Assembly: GCA_964495375.1 (NCBI GenBank)
Contig: CAZBWM010000001.1
Location: 1-64,000 of the forward strand
From: JAIESQ01 sp964495375
GTDB lineage: Bacteria; Planctomycetota; Planctomycetia; Pirellulales; JAEUIK01
Length of the DNA: 64,000 nucleotides
Direction: 5' to 3'
Part shown: piece by piece, positions 27,924-36,337 of the stretch
Layout of the letters: every line of letters starts with the position of its first letter
How positions within the stretch are numbered: the first letter of the stretch is position 1
The notes under the pieces: model-generated
What the model was told of the DNA's origin: nothing
The model's input: only the letters and a program-made list of their open reading frames with translations
Database searches by the model: none
Position numbers and translations under genes: made by a program

Positions 27924-28595
27924 ATGGATGAAGCGAACGAGAAGTCGTCGACACCAAGCCGCGACGCAGGCGTGCCCAAGGCCGTCGTCAATCGGTTGAG
28001 CCTGTACTTGCGAGAACTGGAGCACCTGCTGCGCGGTGGACAGCAAACGACCAGCTCCCATCAATTGGGGCGCGTGCTGGGGTTCACCGACGCCCAGGTG
28101 CGCAAGGACCTCGCCTACTTCGGGCACTTCGGCCACCCTGGCATCGGCTACCGTTGCGACGAGCTCGTGGCCGCGATTCGCCGCATCCTCGGCACCGACC
28201 AACCGTGGACCGTCGCGATCGTCGGCGTCGGTAACCTCGGTCGAGCGCTGCTGGGATATCGAGGATTCTCGGAGCGCGGCTTCCGCATCGTGGCCGCCTT
28301 CGACACCGACTCCGACAAAGTCGGCAGCCTGATCGAAGGAGTCGAAGTCTTCCACGTCGACCGCCTGGCCGAGGTCGCCCGAGCGCATCGCTTAAGGCTG
28401 GGCGTCATCGCCGTGCCGGCCGCGGCCGCCCAGAAAGCCGCCGATCTGTTGGTCGCGCACGGCATCGAAGGCATCTTGAACTTCGCGCCGGTCACGCTCG
28501 CGCTCCCCGATCACGTCCGCCGCGTGGGGGTCGACCTGGCAATCGAGCTCGAGCAACTCACCTTCGCCGTGGCGAACCGCCTGGCTGGGGAGTAG
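27924..28595 (+). CDS. rex: Redox-sensing transcriptional repressor Rex
   Basis: 223 aa, normal for the family. The N-terminal winged helix (about 18-75) reads VPKAVVNRLSLYLRELEHLL and LGRVLGFTDAQVRKDLAYFGHFG, matching Rex DNA-binding helices. The Rossmann part has VAIVGVGNLGRALLGY (NAD-binding glycines), an acidic FDTDSDKVG at the end of strand 2, and GILNFAPVTLALPDHVRR and the C-terminal swapped helix VDLAIELEQLTFAVANRL. Rex releases DNA when NADH rises and controls fermentative and respiratory genes. The gene is alone and its target operator (TTGTGAAnnnnnnTTCACAA type) was not seen in this window. Confidence 0.95.
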   Translation: MDEANEKSSTPSRDAGVPKAVVNRLSLYLRELEHLLRGGQQTTSSHQLGRVLGFTDAQVRKDLAYFGHFGHPGIGYRCDELVAAIRRILGTDQPWTVAIVGVGNLGRALLGYRGFSERGFRIVAAFDTDSDKVGSLIEGVEVFHVDRLAEVARAHRLRLGVIAVPAAAAQKAADLLVAHGIEGILNFAPVTLALPDHVRRVGVDLAIELEQLTFAVANRLAGE

Positions 28596-28714
28596 GGGTT
28601 TCGCTAGTTGCGACCGGAGCGACGTTGCGCACGCGCCTTGCCGATCGCGGGCGGGGCGCGGATATAATGCCAGATCGCTGGAGCAGCTTTGGCTCGACGG
28701 CAGGAGGATTACCG

Positions 28715-28909
28715 ATGCAATTTCGAGTCCCCGTAGACCTTAGCCCTCAGCCCGAGGGTGGTTTCACGGTGACCTCGCCAATTCTGCCGGAGCTGATTAC
28801 GGAAGGGGATACGCTCGACGAAGCGTATGAAAACGTCCGCGACGCCTTTGCCGCGGTGCTGGAAATCTACACGGAAGAACATCGCGAGCTGCCGGCGGGC
28901 ATAATCTGA
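28715..28909 (+). CDS. HicB-like antitoxin-domain protein, orphan
   Basis: 64 aa from ATG 28715, which follows CAGGAGG (28701-28707); an earlier open frame is not needed. The text VPVDLSPQPEGGFTVTSPIL, then ITEGDTLDEAYENVRDAFAAVLEIY, is the partial RNase-H fold of HicB. The usual C-terminal DNA-binding helix-turn-helix or ribbon-helix-helix is missing. No HicA toxin gene (double-stranded-RNA-binding fold) is beside it, so it is either an orphan antitoxin or a housekeeping HicB-like protein. The Uma2 nuclease gene begins 58 nt downstream and may share its transcript. Confidence 0.8.
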   Translation: MQFRVPVDLSPQPEGGFTVTSPILPELITEGDTLDEAYENVRDAFAAVLEIYTEEHRELPAGII

Positions 28910-28967
28910 TAGAATTGAGAGTACGCCGAGTATCGATCGTAGAGACCTAACTCTCAAGGCGCGTGCC

Positions 28968-29531
28968 ATGGCCACGACATCTCATTTGATCACTGCCGAC
29001 GAGTTGTGGGCGATGCCGGAAGATGGCGGTCGTCACGAACTCGTGCAAGGGGCTTTGCAATCAATGAATCCCGTCGGATCGCTGCACGCGTGGATTGTGT
29101 CCGAGGTGGCCGCAACGCTGCGCGATTATTTGCGTAAGTGCCCGATTGGAGAAATTCTGACGGGCGACCCGGGTTTCGTTCTGAGACGTGATCCTGACAC
29201 CGTACTTGCACCTGACATCGCAATTGTGCGTAAGGCACGATTTGGCGATTTCGGCATTGCGGCAACCTACTTCGAGGGCCCGCCTGATCTCGCCATCGAA
29301 GTTGTCTCACCGCGCGACCGCTTCAACGACGTCGACGCGAAAGCACACGATTACATCGCCGCCGGCGCCGCGCTGGTCTGGGTCATCAACCCGCGCTGGC
29401 GCAACGTGACCGTCTATCACGCCGATCGAACCGTTCGCGTTGTCGCGGAAACTGAAGAACTGACCGCACCCGAACTTTTACCCAGCTTCTCCTGCCAGGT
29501 CGCCGATTTCTTCCCCAAGCAGCCGACCTAA
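28968..29531 (+). CDS. Uma2-family (DUF820) putative restriction-like endonuclease
   Basis: 187 aa. The family pattern is complete: MPEDGGRHELVQGALQSM, VLRRDPDTVLAPDIAIVRKA, GPPDLAIEVVSPRDR and KAHDYIAAGAALVWVINPRWR. These supply the D-(x)-ExK-like acidic residues of the PD-(D/E)xK nuclease fold (Asp in PDIAIV, Glu in AIEVVSP, Lys in the DAKAHDY helix). Uma2 genes are numerous in planctomycetes and cyanobacteria and their biological role is not settled. Confidence 0.9.
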   Translation: MATTSHLITADELWAMPEDGGRHELVQGALQSMNPVGSLHAWIVSEVAATLRDYLRKCPIGEILTGDPGFVLRRDPDTVLAPDIAIVRKARFGDFGIAATYFEGPPDLAIEVVSPRDRFNDVDAKAHDYIAAGAALVWVINPRWRNVTVYHADRTVRVVAETEELTAPELLPSFSCQVADFFPKQPT

Positions 29532-29738
29532 CCCTTCGAGCCACCGGACGTCTTGGCGTTTGCCCACGCCGGCACAGGCGAACCGCGACTCCTCACCGGT
29601 GTCCGCTTTGTTGGTCCCGCACGCTTGCAGGCCCCGCCCCCCAGGCTCATTGCGAGTTTTCCCTCGCGCGGTTACAAAAGCAACCAGTGCCTGTCGCCGA
29701 TCGGGGTTGGATTGCCGCCGATCTCGATGGACCGCAAA

Positions 29739-29809
29739 TACCCGGTAGTGTAACGGTAACACTAGGGATTTTGGCTCCCTCATTCTAGGTTCGAATCCTA
29801 GCCGGGTAG
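29739..29809 (+). tRNA. tRNA-Gln (anticodon TTG)
   Basis: A full cloverleaf folds: acceptor TACCCGG/CCGGGTA, a short D arm (gtg/cac), anticodon stem AGGGA/TCCCT with loop TTTTGGC (anticodon TTG at 29771-29773), T arm CTAGG/CCTAG with TTCGAAT loop, and discriminator G. CCA is not encoded. A run of T beginning right after the gene (29810-29814) probably ends transcription. The upstream 207 bases hold nothing else that I can name. Confidence 0.95.
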
Positions 29810-30004
29810 TTTTTCTGAGTTCCCCAGCGACATTCTTCAGGGGACCCCGCATGTCACGATCGCTCTTGGTCGAAAAGCTTGCCGCGATTTGAATTGCCTG
29901 TCGCCCGATTACTCCGCTAAAATCGACGCTCGCGACCGCGCGAGCTTCCACCTCGCCTCGCGACCGTTCCCTCCTCGCCGCACCTGACGGTTAGAGTTTG
30001 CGAA

Positions 30005-31168
30005 GTGTCGTCAGATATCGTCGCTAGTTCCGAGCCGCGACCCGCGCGCGCGCTCACGCGTCACCCGAAGCGAATCTGGCTGCTTCGACTGGTGTGCCTG
30101 GCTCTCTCGATTGCCCTGTCGCTGTGGCTGTCGAGCTTCGGATTACTCGTTTGGGACAACTACCTGAATCCGCCGCTGATCCAGCGAGCGCTCATCCCCA
30201 ACACACCGATCATCACCGAGCAATACAGTTGCTCGAACCTGAAGTTCCACGAAGCGTGCGAACCTTTACCGCATGTGGACCCTGCTCAATGGCGGCTGTA
30301 CTCGATGGATGGTGACGCGACTCCGGTCCCGCTCGCCCGCTTGTCGGAGACGCCTTGGGCCTTTCACTACCAATTCAACGAATTCGGCCTGCGGAACGAC
30401 AACACCTCGCTGCGGCCCGAGCCAGGTATCGTTCGCATTCTCGGCCTGGGAGATTCGTTCGCCTTCGGGCAAGGGGTGACCGACGAGGACACGCTGTTTC
30501 AACAAGTCTCGAAAAAATTGGGCTCGAAATACGAAATCATCAACGGCGCCAAGTGTGGCCAATACACCATTGACGAACTTCGCGGTGCGCCGCGGCTAAT
30601 AAATCTCTACCATCCGCAACATCTATTAGTTGTCTGGATCGCCAACGATATCTCCGTGAATGCAGGACTCAAAACCGAGCTTGATCGCCTGTTGTCCGAG
30701 CGCGTTGCGCTAGAACAAAAGTCCGGTGGGCTGCGCCGACTGTTGCGCGGCGGTCGCTGGGCATTGGAACGCGACTACAGCCGTTGGCAGGCCGACTGCT
30801 ACGACCCGGAGCTGAATGCCTGGGGTCTTGAACTGTTTGATCGAACCCTGGCCAAGTTTGCGGCGCTCCCGAACTGCTCCGTGGCGTTTGTCCTTTACCC
30901 CATGCTCGATCGCAGTCTGTCCGGCGACTACCTGTTTGCCGACGTCCATCGCCGGGTGGCCGACATGATTCGCCGCCAAGGCATGCCCGTGCTCGACCTG
31001 GCTCCCGCATTTGCCGGCCTGACCGCCTCGGAGCTTTGGGTCCATTCCGGAGACCGCCACCCAAACGCCCGAGCGCACCAGATTGCCGCCTTGGCAATTG
31101 CCAATTGGGTGCGCTCGGGCGTCAAGGGTTTCGAGATCAAGACCACAGCCCCCTCCGGCCCTGAATAA
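30005..31168 (+). CDS. Membrane-anchored SGNH hydrolase, first of tandem pair
   Basis: 387 aa with a GTG start. One transmembrane helix near residues 27-52 (LLRLVCLALSIALSLWLSSF) anchors the protein with its catalytic domain outside the cytoplasm. Block I is ILGLGDSFAFG with Ser151; the Asn block is VVWIANDISVN; the acid-His pair is GDRHPNARAH near the C-terminus. Together these give the SGNH/GDSL esterase family, as in polysaccharide O-acetyl transfer or removal. It is followed after 120 nt by a paralogue of exactly equal length. No MBOAT acyltransferase is encoded nearby, so a full acetylation system is not shown. Confidence 0.85.
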   Translation: MSSDIVASSEPRPARALTRHPKRIWLLRLVCLALSIALSLWLSSFGLLVWDNYLNPPLIQRALIPNTPIITEQYSCSNLKFHEACEPLPHVDPAQWRLYSMDGDATPVPLARLSETPWAFHYQFNEFGLRNDNTSLRPEPGIVRILGLGDSFAFGQGVTDEDTLFQQVSKKLGSKYEIINGAKCGQYTIDELRGAPRLINLYHPQHLLVVWIANDISVNAGLKTELDRLLSERVALEQKSGGLRRLLRGGRWALERDYSRWQADCYDPELNAWGLELFDRTLAKFAALPNCSVAFVLYPMLDRSLSGDYLFADVHRRVADMIRRQGMPVLDLAPAFAGLTASELWVHSGDRHPNARAHQIAALAIANWVRSGVKGFEIKTTAPSGPE

Positions 31169-31288
31169 CCTGGGGATTTCGCCTGCCTGGGTAGCGCTAG
31201 CGTCCGTTCGATCCCGCAACGACACTAAGGTTGGCGCCGCCGCTTGTTTTCTTGGCGGTCGAGGACTTGGCGACGAGGAGTCTGCGCA

Positions 31289-32452
31289 ATGACCGATGCC
31301 ACTCGAGGCGAGGAAAGCCCAGGGCACCCGAGTGTCGTACCCAACCGGCGATGGCGGTCGAGGCTGTTCCGCTTTATCAGCCTAGCGGTATCGGCAGCGG
31401 TCGCGCTCTGGGCCTGCGATTTCGGACTTCTCCTCTGGGAAGCTTATGCGCATCCCAACCTGATTCAACGAGTTTTGCGGCGCAAAGAAGAGCCCCTCCG
31501 CGAAGAGTACGGCTGCTCGAACGTCAAAATGCACGAAGCCTGTGGACCAACCCCACGCTTCACCTCGGACGAGTGGCGTCTCTACGCGTTGGACCAGTCG
31601 GCGCAGCGAATTCCCCTAACCAGGCTCGTCGAAACCCCTTGGGCCATGCACTACGCCTACAACGACATCGGGTTACGAGATCGCAACTATGGTCCGCAAC
31701 CCACGCCCGGCGTGGTTCGCATTCTCGGTCTCGGAGATTCGTTTGCCTTCGGGCATAGCGTTCCGGATGAAGAGACCCTGTTTCGACAGATGTCGGCCGA
31801 TCTTGGCGCAGGCTATGAAGTCATTAACGCCGCCAAAAGCGGCATGTACACCGTCGACGAGCTTGCGCAGGCTCAGCGCCTGCTCCCCTTCTATCATCCC
31901 CATGCCGTGCTCGTCGTCTGGATCCCGAATGATATTTCCGTGAACGCCGATCTTGAACAAGAGCTCCGGCGGCTGATGGCCAATCGCATTGAAGTGGAAC
32001 AAAAAACAGGAGGAATCCGGCGACTCATCCGCGGCGGGAGATGGGCCCTGGAGCGCGATTACAATCTTTTCCAGGCCCAATGCTATGATCCGCAAGTGAA
32101 CCAATGGGGTCTCGAGCTCTTCGATCGCACGCTGAGCGAATTCGCCGCGCTCCCCAATTGCACCGTGGCCTTCGTACTTTACCCCATGCTCGATCGCAGT
32201 TTGGGCGGTGACTATTTACTCGCCGACGTGCATCGCCGTGTCGCGGACATGATCCGCCGTCATCAAATACCCGTTTTGGACCTTGCCCCCGAGTTTGCCG
32301 GCCAGAACGCCGCGGACCTCCGCGTGCACGACCGTGACCATCATCCCAACGCGCGGGCGAACAAGATCGCCGCCCGAGCGATCGTTGATTGGATCCGCAC
32401 CGGGGAAGCGGGCTTCAAGGCACCGGGCCTTGCCCCGGCCCCAAGTCGTTAA
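31289..32452 (+). CDS. Membrane-anchored SGNH hydrolase, second of tandem pair
   Basis: 387 aa from ATG 31289, preceded by CGAGGAG (31274-31280); an earlier frame start at 31244 lacks a ribosome site. It is a close paralogue of the gene before it: shared text includes EEYGCSNVKMHEACGP (QYSCSNLKFHEACEP upstream), GDSFAFG, VVWIPNDISVNA, RLIRGGRWALERDYN, FVLYPMLDRSLGGDYL and HPNARANKIAA. Catalytic Ser, Asn and Asp/His are all kept, so both copies should be active. The N-terminal helix is ISLAVSAAVALWACDFGLLL. A recent-ish tandem duplication is likely. A hairpin with GCGGGCG/CGCCCGC arms (32460-32488) follows. Confidence 0.85.
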   Translation: MTDATRGEESPGHPSVVPNRRWRSRLFRFISLAVSAAVALWACDFGLLLWEAYAHPNLIQRVLRRKEEPLREEYGCSNVKMHEACGPTPRFTSDEWRLYALDQSAQRIPLTRLVETPWAMHYAYNDIGLRDRNYGPQPTPGVVRILGLGDSFAFGHSVPDEETLFRQMSADLGAGYEVINAAKSGMYTVDELAQAQRLLPFYHPHAVLVVWIPNDISVNADLEQELRRLMANRIEVEQKTGGIRRLIRGGRWALERDYNLFQAQCYDPQVNQWGLELFDRTLSEFAALPNCTVAFVLYPMLDRSLGGDYLLADVHRRVADMIRRHQIPVLDLAPEFAGQNAADLRVHDRDHHPNARANKIAARAIVDWIRTGEAGFKAPGLAPAPSR

Positions 32453-32524
32453 CGTCCGAGCGGGCGCAGGGCCGTTTACCCCGCCCGCTTCTCGATCCCA
32501 CGGTTCCCCTTGCAGTTGCGGCAC

Positions 32525-32554
32525 TTGACGTTGCGTTCGGCCACGCCGTAGATT
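32525..32554 (+). promoter_or_regulatory. Candidate sigma-70 promoter of purA
   Basis: TTGACG (32525-32530), an 18-base spacer and TAGATT (32549-32554). The -35 matches consensus at five of six bases and the -10 at four. It would give a leader of about 85 bases before the purA GTG. This is a by-eye call. Confidence 0.4.
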
Positions 32555-32647
32555 GGGGCGTTTGGCAACGGCCCGGCCACATGGCCCGTCGGCGGTTGCC
32601 AGCGACACGCTCCCCGCGTCGGGAGCCCCCAATCGGCGAGAACGACT

Positions 32648-33946
32648 GTGCCCGGTACCTGCGTCATTGGCCTCCAGTGGGGCGACGAAGCCAAGGGCAA
32701 AATCGTCGATATCCTCACCGAACAGCACGATCTGGTCGTCCGCTACCAAGGGGGCTCCAATGCCGGCCACACGGTCGTCACCGGCGGGCAGACCTATAAA
32801 CTCTCGCTGATCCCCAGCGGCATTCTCCGCACCCAGGTGCAGTGCATCGTCACCGGCGGAGTCGTCATCAACCCGGCCAGCCTGCTGGGCGAGATCGATG
32901 GCCTGGCCGCGCGCGGCGTTGATGTCGCGGGGCACTTGCTCATCAGCGACCGCGCCCACGTCATCTTCCCCTGGCACATCGCTGAGGATCGCATCCTCGA
33001 CCAGACCCCCGCCGACGGCGAAGCGATCGGCACCACGCAGCGCGGCATCGGCCCCTGCTATCGAGACAAAGTGGGCCGCAGCCAGGCGTTTCGCCTCGGC
33101 GATCTCTATCGACCCGAATTCGCCAGCCGACTGGCCGCCATCACCGAGACCAAGAACCGCATCCTGTCGGGCCTGTCCAGCGACGGCGAATTCCAACCGC
33201 TCGACGCCAAGCAGATTTGCGCCGATTATGCCGGCTACGCTGAGCGGCTGCGTCCCTACGTCGCCGACACCACCAGCTATTTACTCAACGCGCTGGAGAA
33301 AGGAAGCCGCGTGTTGTTCGAGGGGGCTCAAGGCGCCTTGCTCGATGTCGACCACGGCACCTTCCCGTATGTCACCAGCAGCAACAGCTCGGGCGTAGGT
33401 ATCAGCTCCGGCTCAGGTGTGCCTGGTCGTTATCTCAATCGCGTCATCGGCGTCATCAAAGCCTACTCGACGCGCGTCGGCGGCGGGCCCTTCCCCACCG
33501 AACAGAATAACGACATCGGCCAGCACATCCGCGATCGCGGCAACGAGTATGGCACCGTTACCAAACGGCCGCGCCGTTGCGGCTGGTTCGATGCCGTGGC
33601 CGTGCGCTATACCGCGCGGTTGAGCGGGGTCGATAGCCTGTGCGTGATGCTCCTCGACGTGCTGAGCGAACTGCCCGAAATCAAAATCTGTACCGCCTAT
33701 GAAATCGACGGCCGGCGCGTGACCGATTTCCCCAGCCACGTCGACGACTTACGGCGGGCCAAACCGGTGTACGAAACGCTCCCCGGTTGGCAGCAAGAAA
33801 TCTCTGGCGTGCAGCGCATCGAAGACCTGCCGGCCAAGGCACGCGGCTATCTCGACCGCATCAGCGCGATCATCGGCCACCCGGTGCAAATCGTCTCGGT
33901 AGGGCCCGATCGCGAGCAAACCATGTTTGCAGCCAGCTCGAGGTGA
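32648..33946 (+). CDS. purA: Adenylosuccinate synthase
   Basis: 432 aa with GTG start at 32648. It makes adenylosuccinate from IMP, GTP and Asp in purine synthesis. Motifs: the N-terminal GLQWGDEAKGKIVDIL and QGGSNAGHTVV, the IMP site TTQRGIGPCYRDKVGRS, GAQGALLDVDHGTFPYVT, VGGGPFPTE and TKRPRRCGWFD. Length and order of motifs are normal. One early family residue is changed (GDEAKGK where most have GDEGKGK). It is followed after five bases by uppS, so the two are coupled. Confidence 0.97.
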   Translation: MPGTCVIGLQWGDEAKGKIVDILTEQHDLVVRYQGGSNAGHTVVTGGQTYKLSLIPSGILRTQVQCIVTGGVVINPASLLGEIDGLAARGVDVAGHLLISDRAHVIFPWHIAEDRILDQTPADGEAIGTTQRGIGPCYRDKVGRSQAFRLGDLYRPEFASRLAAITETKNRILSGLSSDGEFQPLDAKQICADYAGYAERLRPYVADTTSYLLNALEKGSRVLFEGAQGALLDVDHGTFPYVTSSNSSGVGISSGSGVPGRYLNRVIGVIKAYSTRVGGGPFPTEQNNDIGQHIRDRGNEYGTVTKRPRRCGWFDAVAVRYTARLSGVDSLCVMLLDVLSELPEIKICTAYEIDGRRVTDFPSHVDDLRRAKPVYETLPGWQQEISGVQRIEDLPAKARGYLDRISAIIGHPVQIVSVGPDREQTMFAASSR

Positions 33947-33951
33947 CCGCC

Positions 33952-34710
33952 ATGACCTCCGCGTCCGCCCAACCGGCCGCTCCGCCGCTCGAAGTTCCGC
34001 CCGACAAGCGGCCCCGCCACATCGCCGTGATCATGGACGGCAACGGCCGTTGGGCCCAGCAGCGCGGGCTGCCGCGCATCGAGGGGCATCGCCGCGGCGT
34101 CTCCAGCGTGCGCCGCACCACCGAAGAGTGCACCCGCTTGGGAATCGAGCAGCTCACGCTCTACTGTCTGTCGAGCGAGAACTGGAAGCGACCGCAGCGC
34201 GAGCTCGATTTTCTCATGCACCTGCTCGAGCAGTACATGATCGAGGAGCGCACGCTCTTGTTGAACGAGCGCGTGCGCGTGTCGCTGATCGGCCGCCGCG
34301 AGGGGATTCCCGATCAGGTGCTCGAAGAAGTCGATCGCACGGTCGAGCTGACGCGCAACAACCCTGGCCTGCGGCTTTGCCTGGCGATCAACTATGGCGC
34401 TCGAGCCGAAATCGTCGACGCCGCACGGGCGCTCGCCCGCGAAATGCAGCAGGGCACGCTACAGCCCGATGACATCGACGAAGAGCAATTCGCCGCGCGG
34501 CTTTACACGGCCGGCATGTCCGATCCTGATCTGCTGATTCGCACTGCCGGCGAGATGCGCATCAGCAACTATCTGCTCTGGCAGATCAGCTACGCGGAGA
34601 TTTGGGTGACGCCGAAGTGCTGGCCCGACTTCGACGAGGCCACCTTGCACGCGGCGATCCGCGACTTCGCCGGCCGCGACCGCCGCTTCGGCGGGCTGTC
34701 GCCGAGCTAG
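33952..34710 (+). CDS. uppS: Isoprenyl transferase (undecaprenyl diphosphate synthase)
   Basis: 252 aa, ATG 33952, five bases after the purA stop. It condenses isopentenyl diphosphate to make the C55 lipid carrier for peptidoglycan and O-antigen. Motifs: HIAVIMDGNGRWAQQRG with the catalytic Asp, GHRRGVSSVRRTTEEC, LYCLSSENWKRP, LAINYGARAEIV, and SDPDLLIRTAGEMRISNYLLWQ. The N-terminal 20 residues are Pro-rich and not part of the fold. The usual partner cdsA is found only after a 2.4-kb gap with an unrelated gene. Confidence 0.97.
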   Translation: MTSASAQPAAPPLEVPPDKRPRHIAVIMDGNGRWAQQRGLPRIEGHRRGVSSVRRTTEECTRLGIEQLTLYCLSSENWKRPQRELDFLMHLLEQYMIEERTLLLNERVRVSLIGRREGIPDQVLEEVDRTVELTRNNPGLRLCLAINYGARAEIVDAARALAREMQQGTLQPDDIDEEQFAARLYTAGMSDPDLLIRTAGEMRISNYLLWQISYAEIWVTPKCWPDFDEATLHAAIRDFAGRDRRFGGLSPS

Positions 34711-34792
34711 GCGAAGCTGCAGAACTTCAACTCGCGAAATTCCACGTAATCCGGCTCGGAAAAACAACGACTCCGCTCGATGCCGAACCAAT

Positions 34793-36337
34793 ATGGCTAG
34801 TCGCGAGTTTGAGAATCTGTTTCGGGTTCTTTCGACACAAGACGCGACGGATTTGGATAGCTACCAGGTCAAACTTCCTGGTCTGGATTTGCCGCCACCC
34901 TGGCTCACGTGGACTCTGTTTGCCCTGCGGCGACATTTGGAGCGGCAGCGCTGGGTTGGAGAGATCGTCCGACACCGGTTGGGTGGCTCCCTCAGCGACC
35001 TTTCGATAAGTGGTGCACTGGGACATCCGCCCATCCCCCAGAGCGGTCTTGTTCCGGGATTAACCGATTGGGAGTACTACTTTCACGGGAGAGGTTGTTG
35101 CTTATCGCACCGCGTGACGGGGGAGACGATCGACGTCGACTTTCACGACGGCACTGCGGATTGTATCGAGCATTGGTTTTTCAGGCGGTTCCTCGAATCG
35201 CTTAAGGATCCGGAACCAACGGAGGCCCGCCTCAAAGAGCTCTTTCCAACGCACGATACGATCTCACTAAGCATCGCGACGTTGCGCCAATGTGAGTTGC
35301 TTGATGCCGAGAACGAACACGCTGGCGCGTTTCGCATCGGCACGGAATCGCTCCAGCATTCCGAAGCGATTGAGCACTTCTGCGATTCCTGGAGCGATCC
35401 GGCTAGGCGATTTGAATTGGCAGTGCGAATCGGGGACTGGCCTGCGGCGCGCACACTCATTCCCGCAGACCTTGATCCAGGGACGGTCGAGACGATCGAA
35501 GCCCGCGCGAACGAGTGCGAGTCGCAGTGGGCGTCGCGATTGGAACTCGCATTGGACGACGGTGTCCACGGACACCGCGCTTTGCAAGCGATTGCCGACT
35601 TGAAGCAGTCTCTCGCGGTGCCTCACCTGGACCACGCGCTTCGATATGGCTCGGATGGCAAACTATGCGTGGCTTTGGAAATTGTCGCAGCTTGGGACAA
35701 CCCCAATTGGTGCCCACTCTTGTTGATGGTTCTTGATCGACTCAACCTTAACGGCAATACCCCAAGTCCCTATCTATGGTGTATTGCCGCCCGGTTCTTG
35801 CTTCGGCACGGGTACAAGCGGCAGCGCGTTCTGCGGAAGCTGTCACGGGCACGGTGGCGCGAATTGGGCGAATGCGCCCTCATCGCACTTGAGCACGCGC
35901 CTGAGTTGTCGCTTCCCTTGATCCGACGGGCCCTGCGCTCAAACGTCCCCATCGATCGTATCATCGCCGCGGCGACCCTAGCCTTAATTGATCGTCCGTG
36001 GTGTCACGCCGAGTTGGCCACCGTCTTGCGTCGATCCGACAACCAGCTAGCAACTCTGGAGTGCCGAGATGCACTACTTGCCAGCCATTCGCCGAAAGCT
36101 CAGCAGGTGGCAACGGATTGGGAAGCCAAGCATCCGCGACCTCCCCAAGTTGGGCCTTGGATTACGTTTGAGGAATCGAGCTTCCACGGGCGAACCGAAC
36201 GGATGCAGTACTACATGGCGGAGCTCCACGACCGCGTAATGGCAATACGCCAACATCTCGACGACGCGGGTCCTCGTCTGCCATCAATATCACAACTTCT
36301 AGTCCGCTGGCTGATCAAACCAATCATCGCTAGTTGA
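34793..36337 (+). CDS. Hypothetical 514-aa protein inserted between uppS and cdsA
   Basis: I do not recognise this protein. It starts at ATG 34793 (MASREFENLFRVLSTQ). Residues about 85-135 (WEYYFHGRGCCLSHRVTGE, then DVDFHDGTADCIEHWFFRRF) weakly recall small immunity-like domains such as DUF6896. The rest is helix-rich; residues about 250-430 contain HEAT-like hairpins (KLSRARWRELGECALIALEH, PELSLPLIRRALRSNVPIDR). No signal peptide, membrane helix or catalytic motif is seen. Codon use and base composition look looser than in purA and uppS. It separates uppS from cdsA and is followed by a repeat-rich gap, both signs of later insertion. A protein-protein interaction role is a guess. Confidence 0.65.
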   Translation: MASREFENLFRVLSTQDATDLDSYQVKLPGLDLPPPWLTWTLFALRRHLERQRWVGEIVRHRLGGSLSDLSISGALGHPPIPQSGLVPGLTDWEYYFHGRGCCLSHRVTGETIDVDFHDGTADCIEHWFFRRFLESLKDPEPTEARLKELFPTHDTISLSIATLRQCELLDAENEHAGAFRIGTESLQHSEAIEHFCDSWSDPARRFELAVRIGDWPAARTLIPADLDPGTVETIEARANECESQWASRLELALDDGVHGHRALQAIADLKQSLAVPHLDHALRYGSDGKLCVALEIVAAWDNPNWCPLLLMVLDRLNLNGNTPSPYLWCIAARFLLRHGYKRQRVLRKLSRARWRELGECALIALEHAPELSLPLIRRALRSNVPIDRIIAAATLALIDRPWCHAELATVLRRSDNQLATLECRDALLASHSPKAQQVATDWEAKHPRPPQVGPWITFEESSFHGRTERMQYYMAELHDRVMAIRQHLDDAGPRLPSISQLLVRWLIKPIIAS

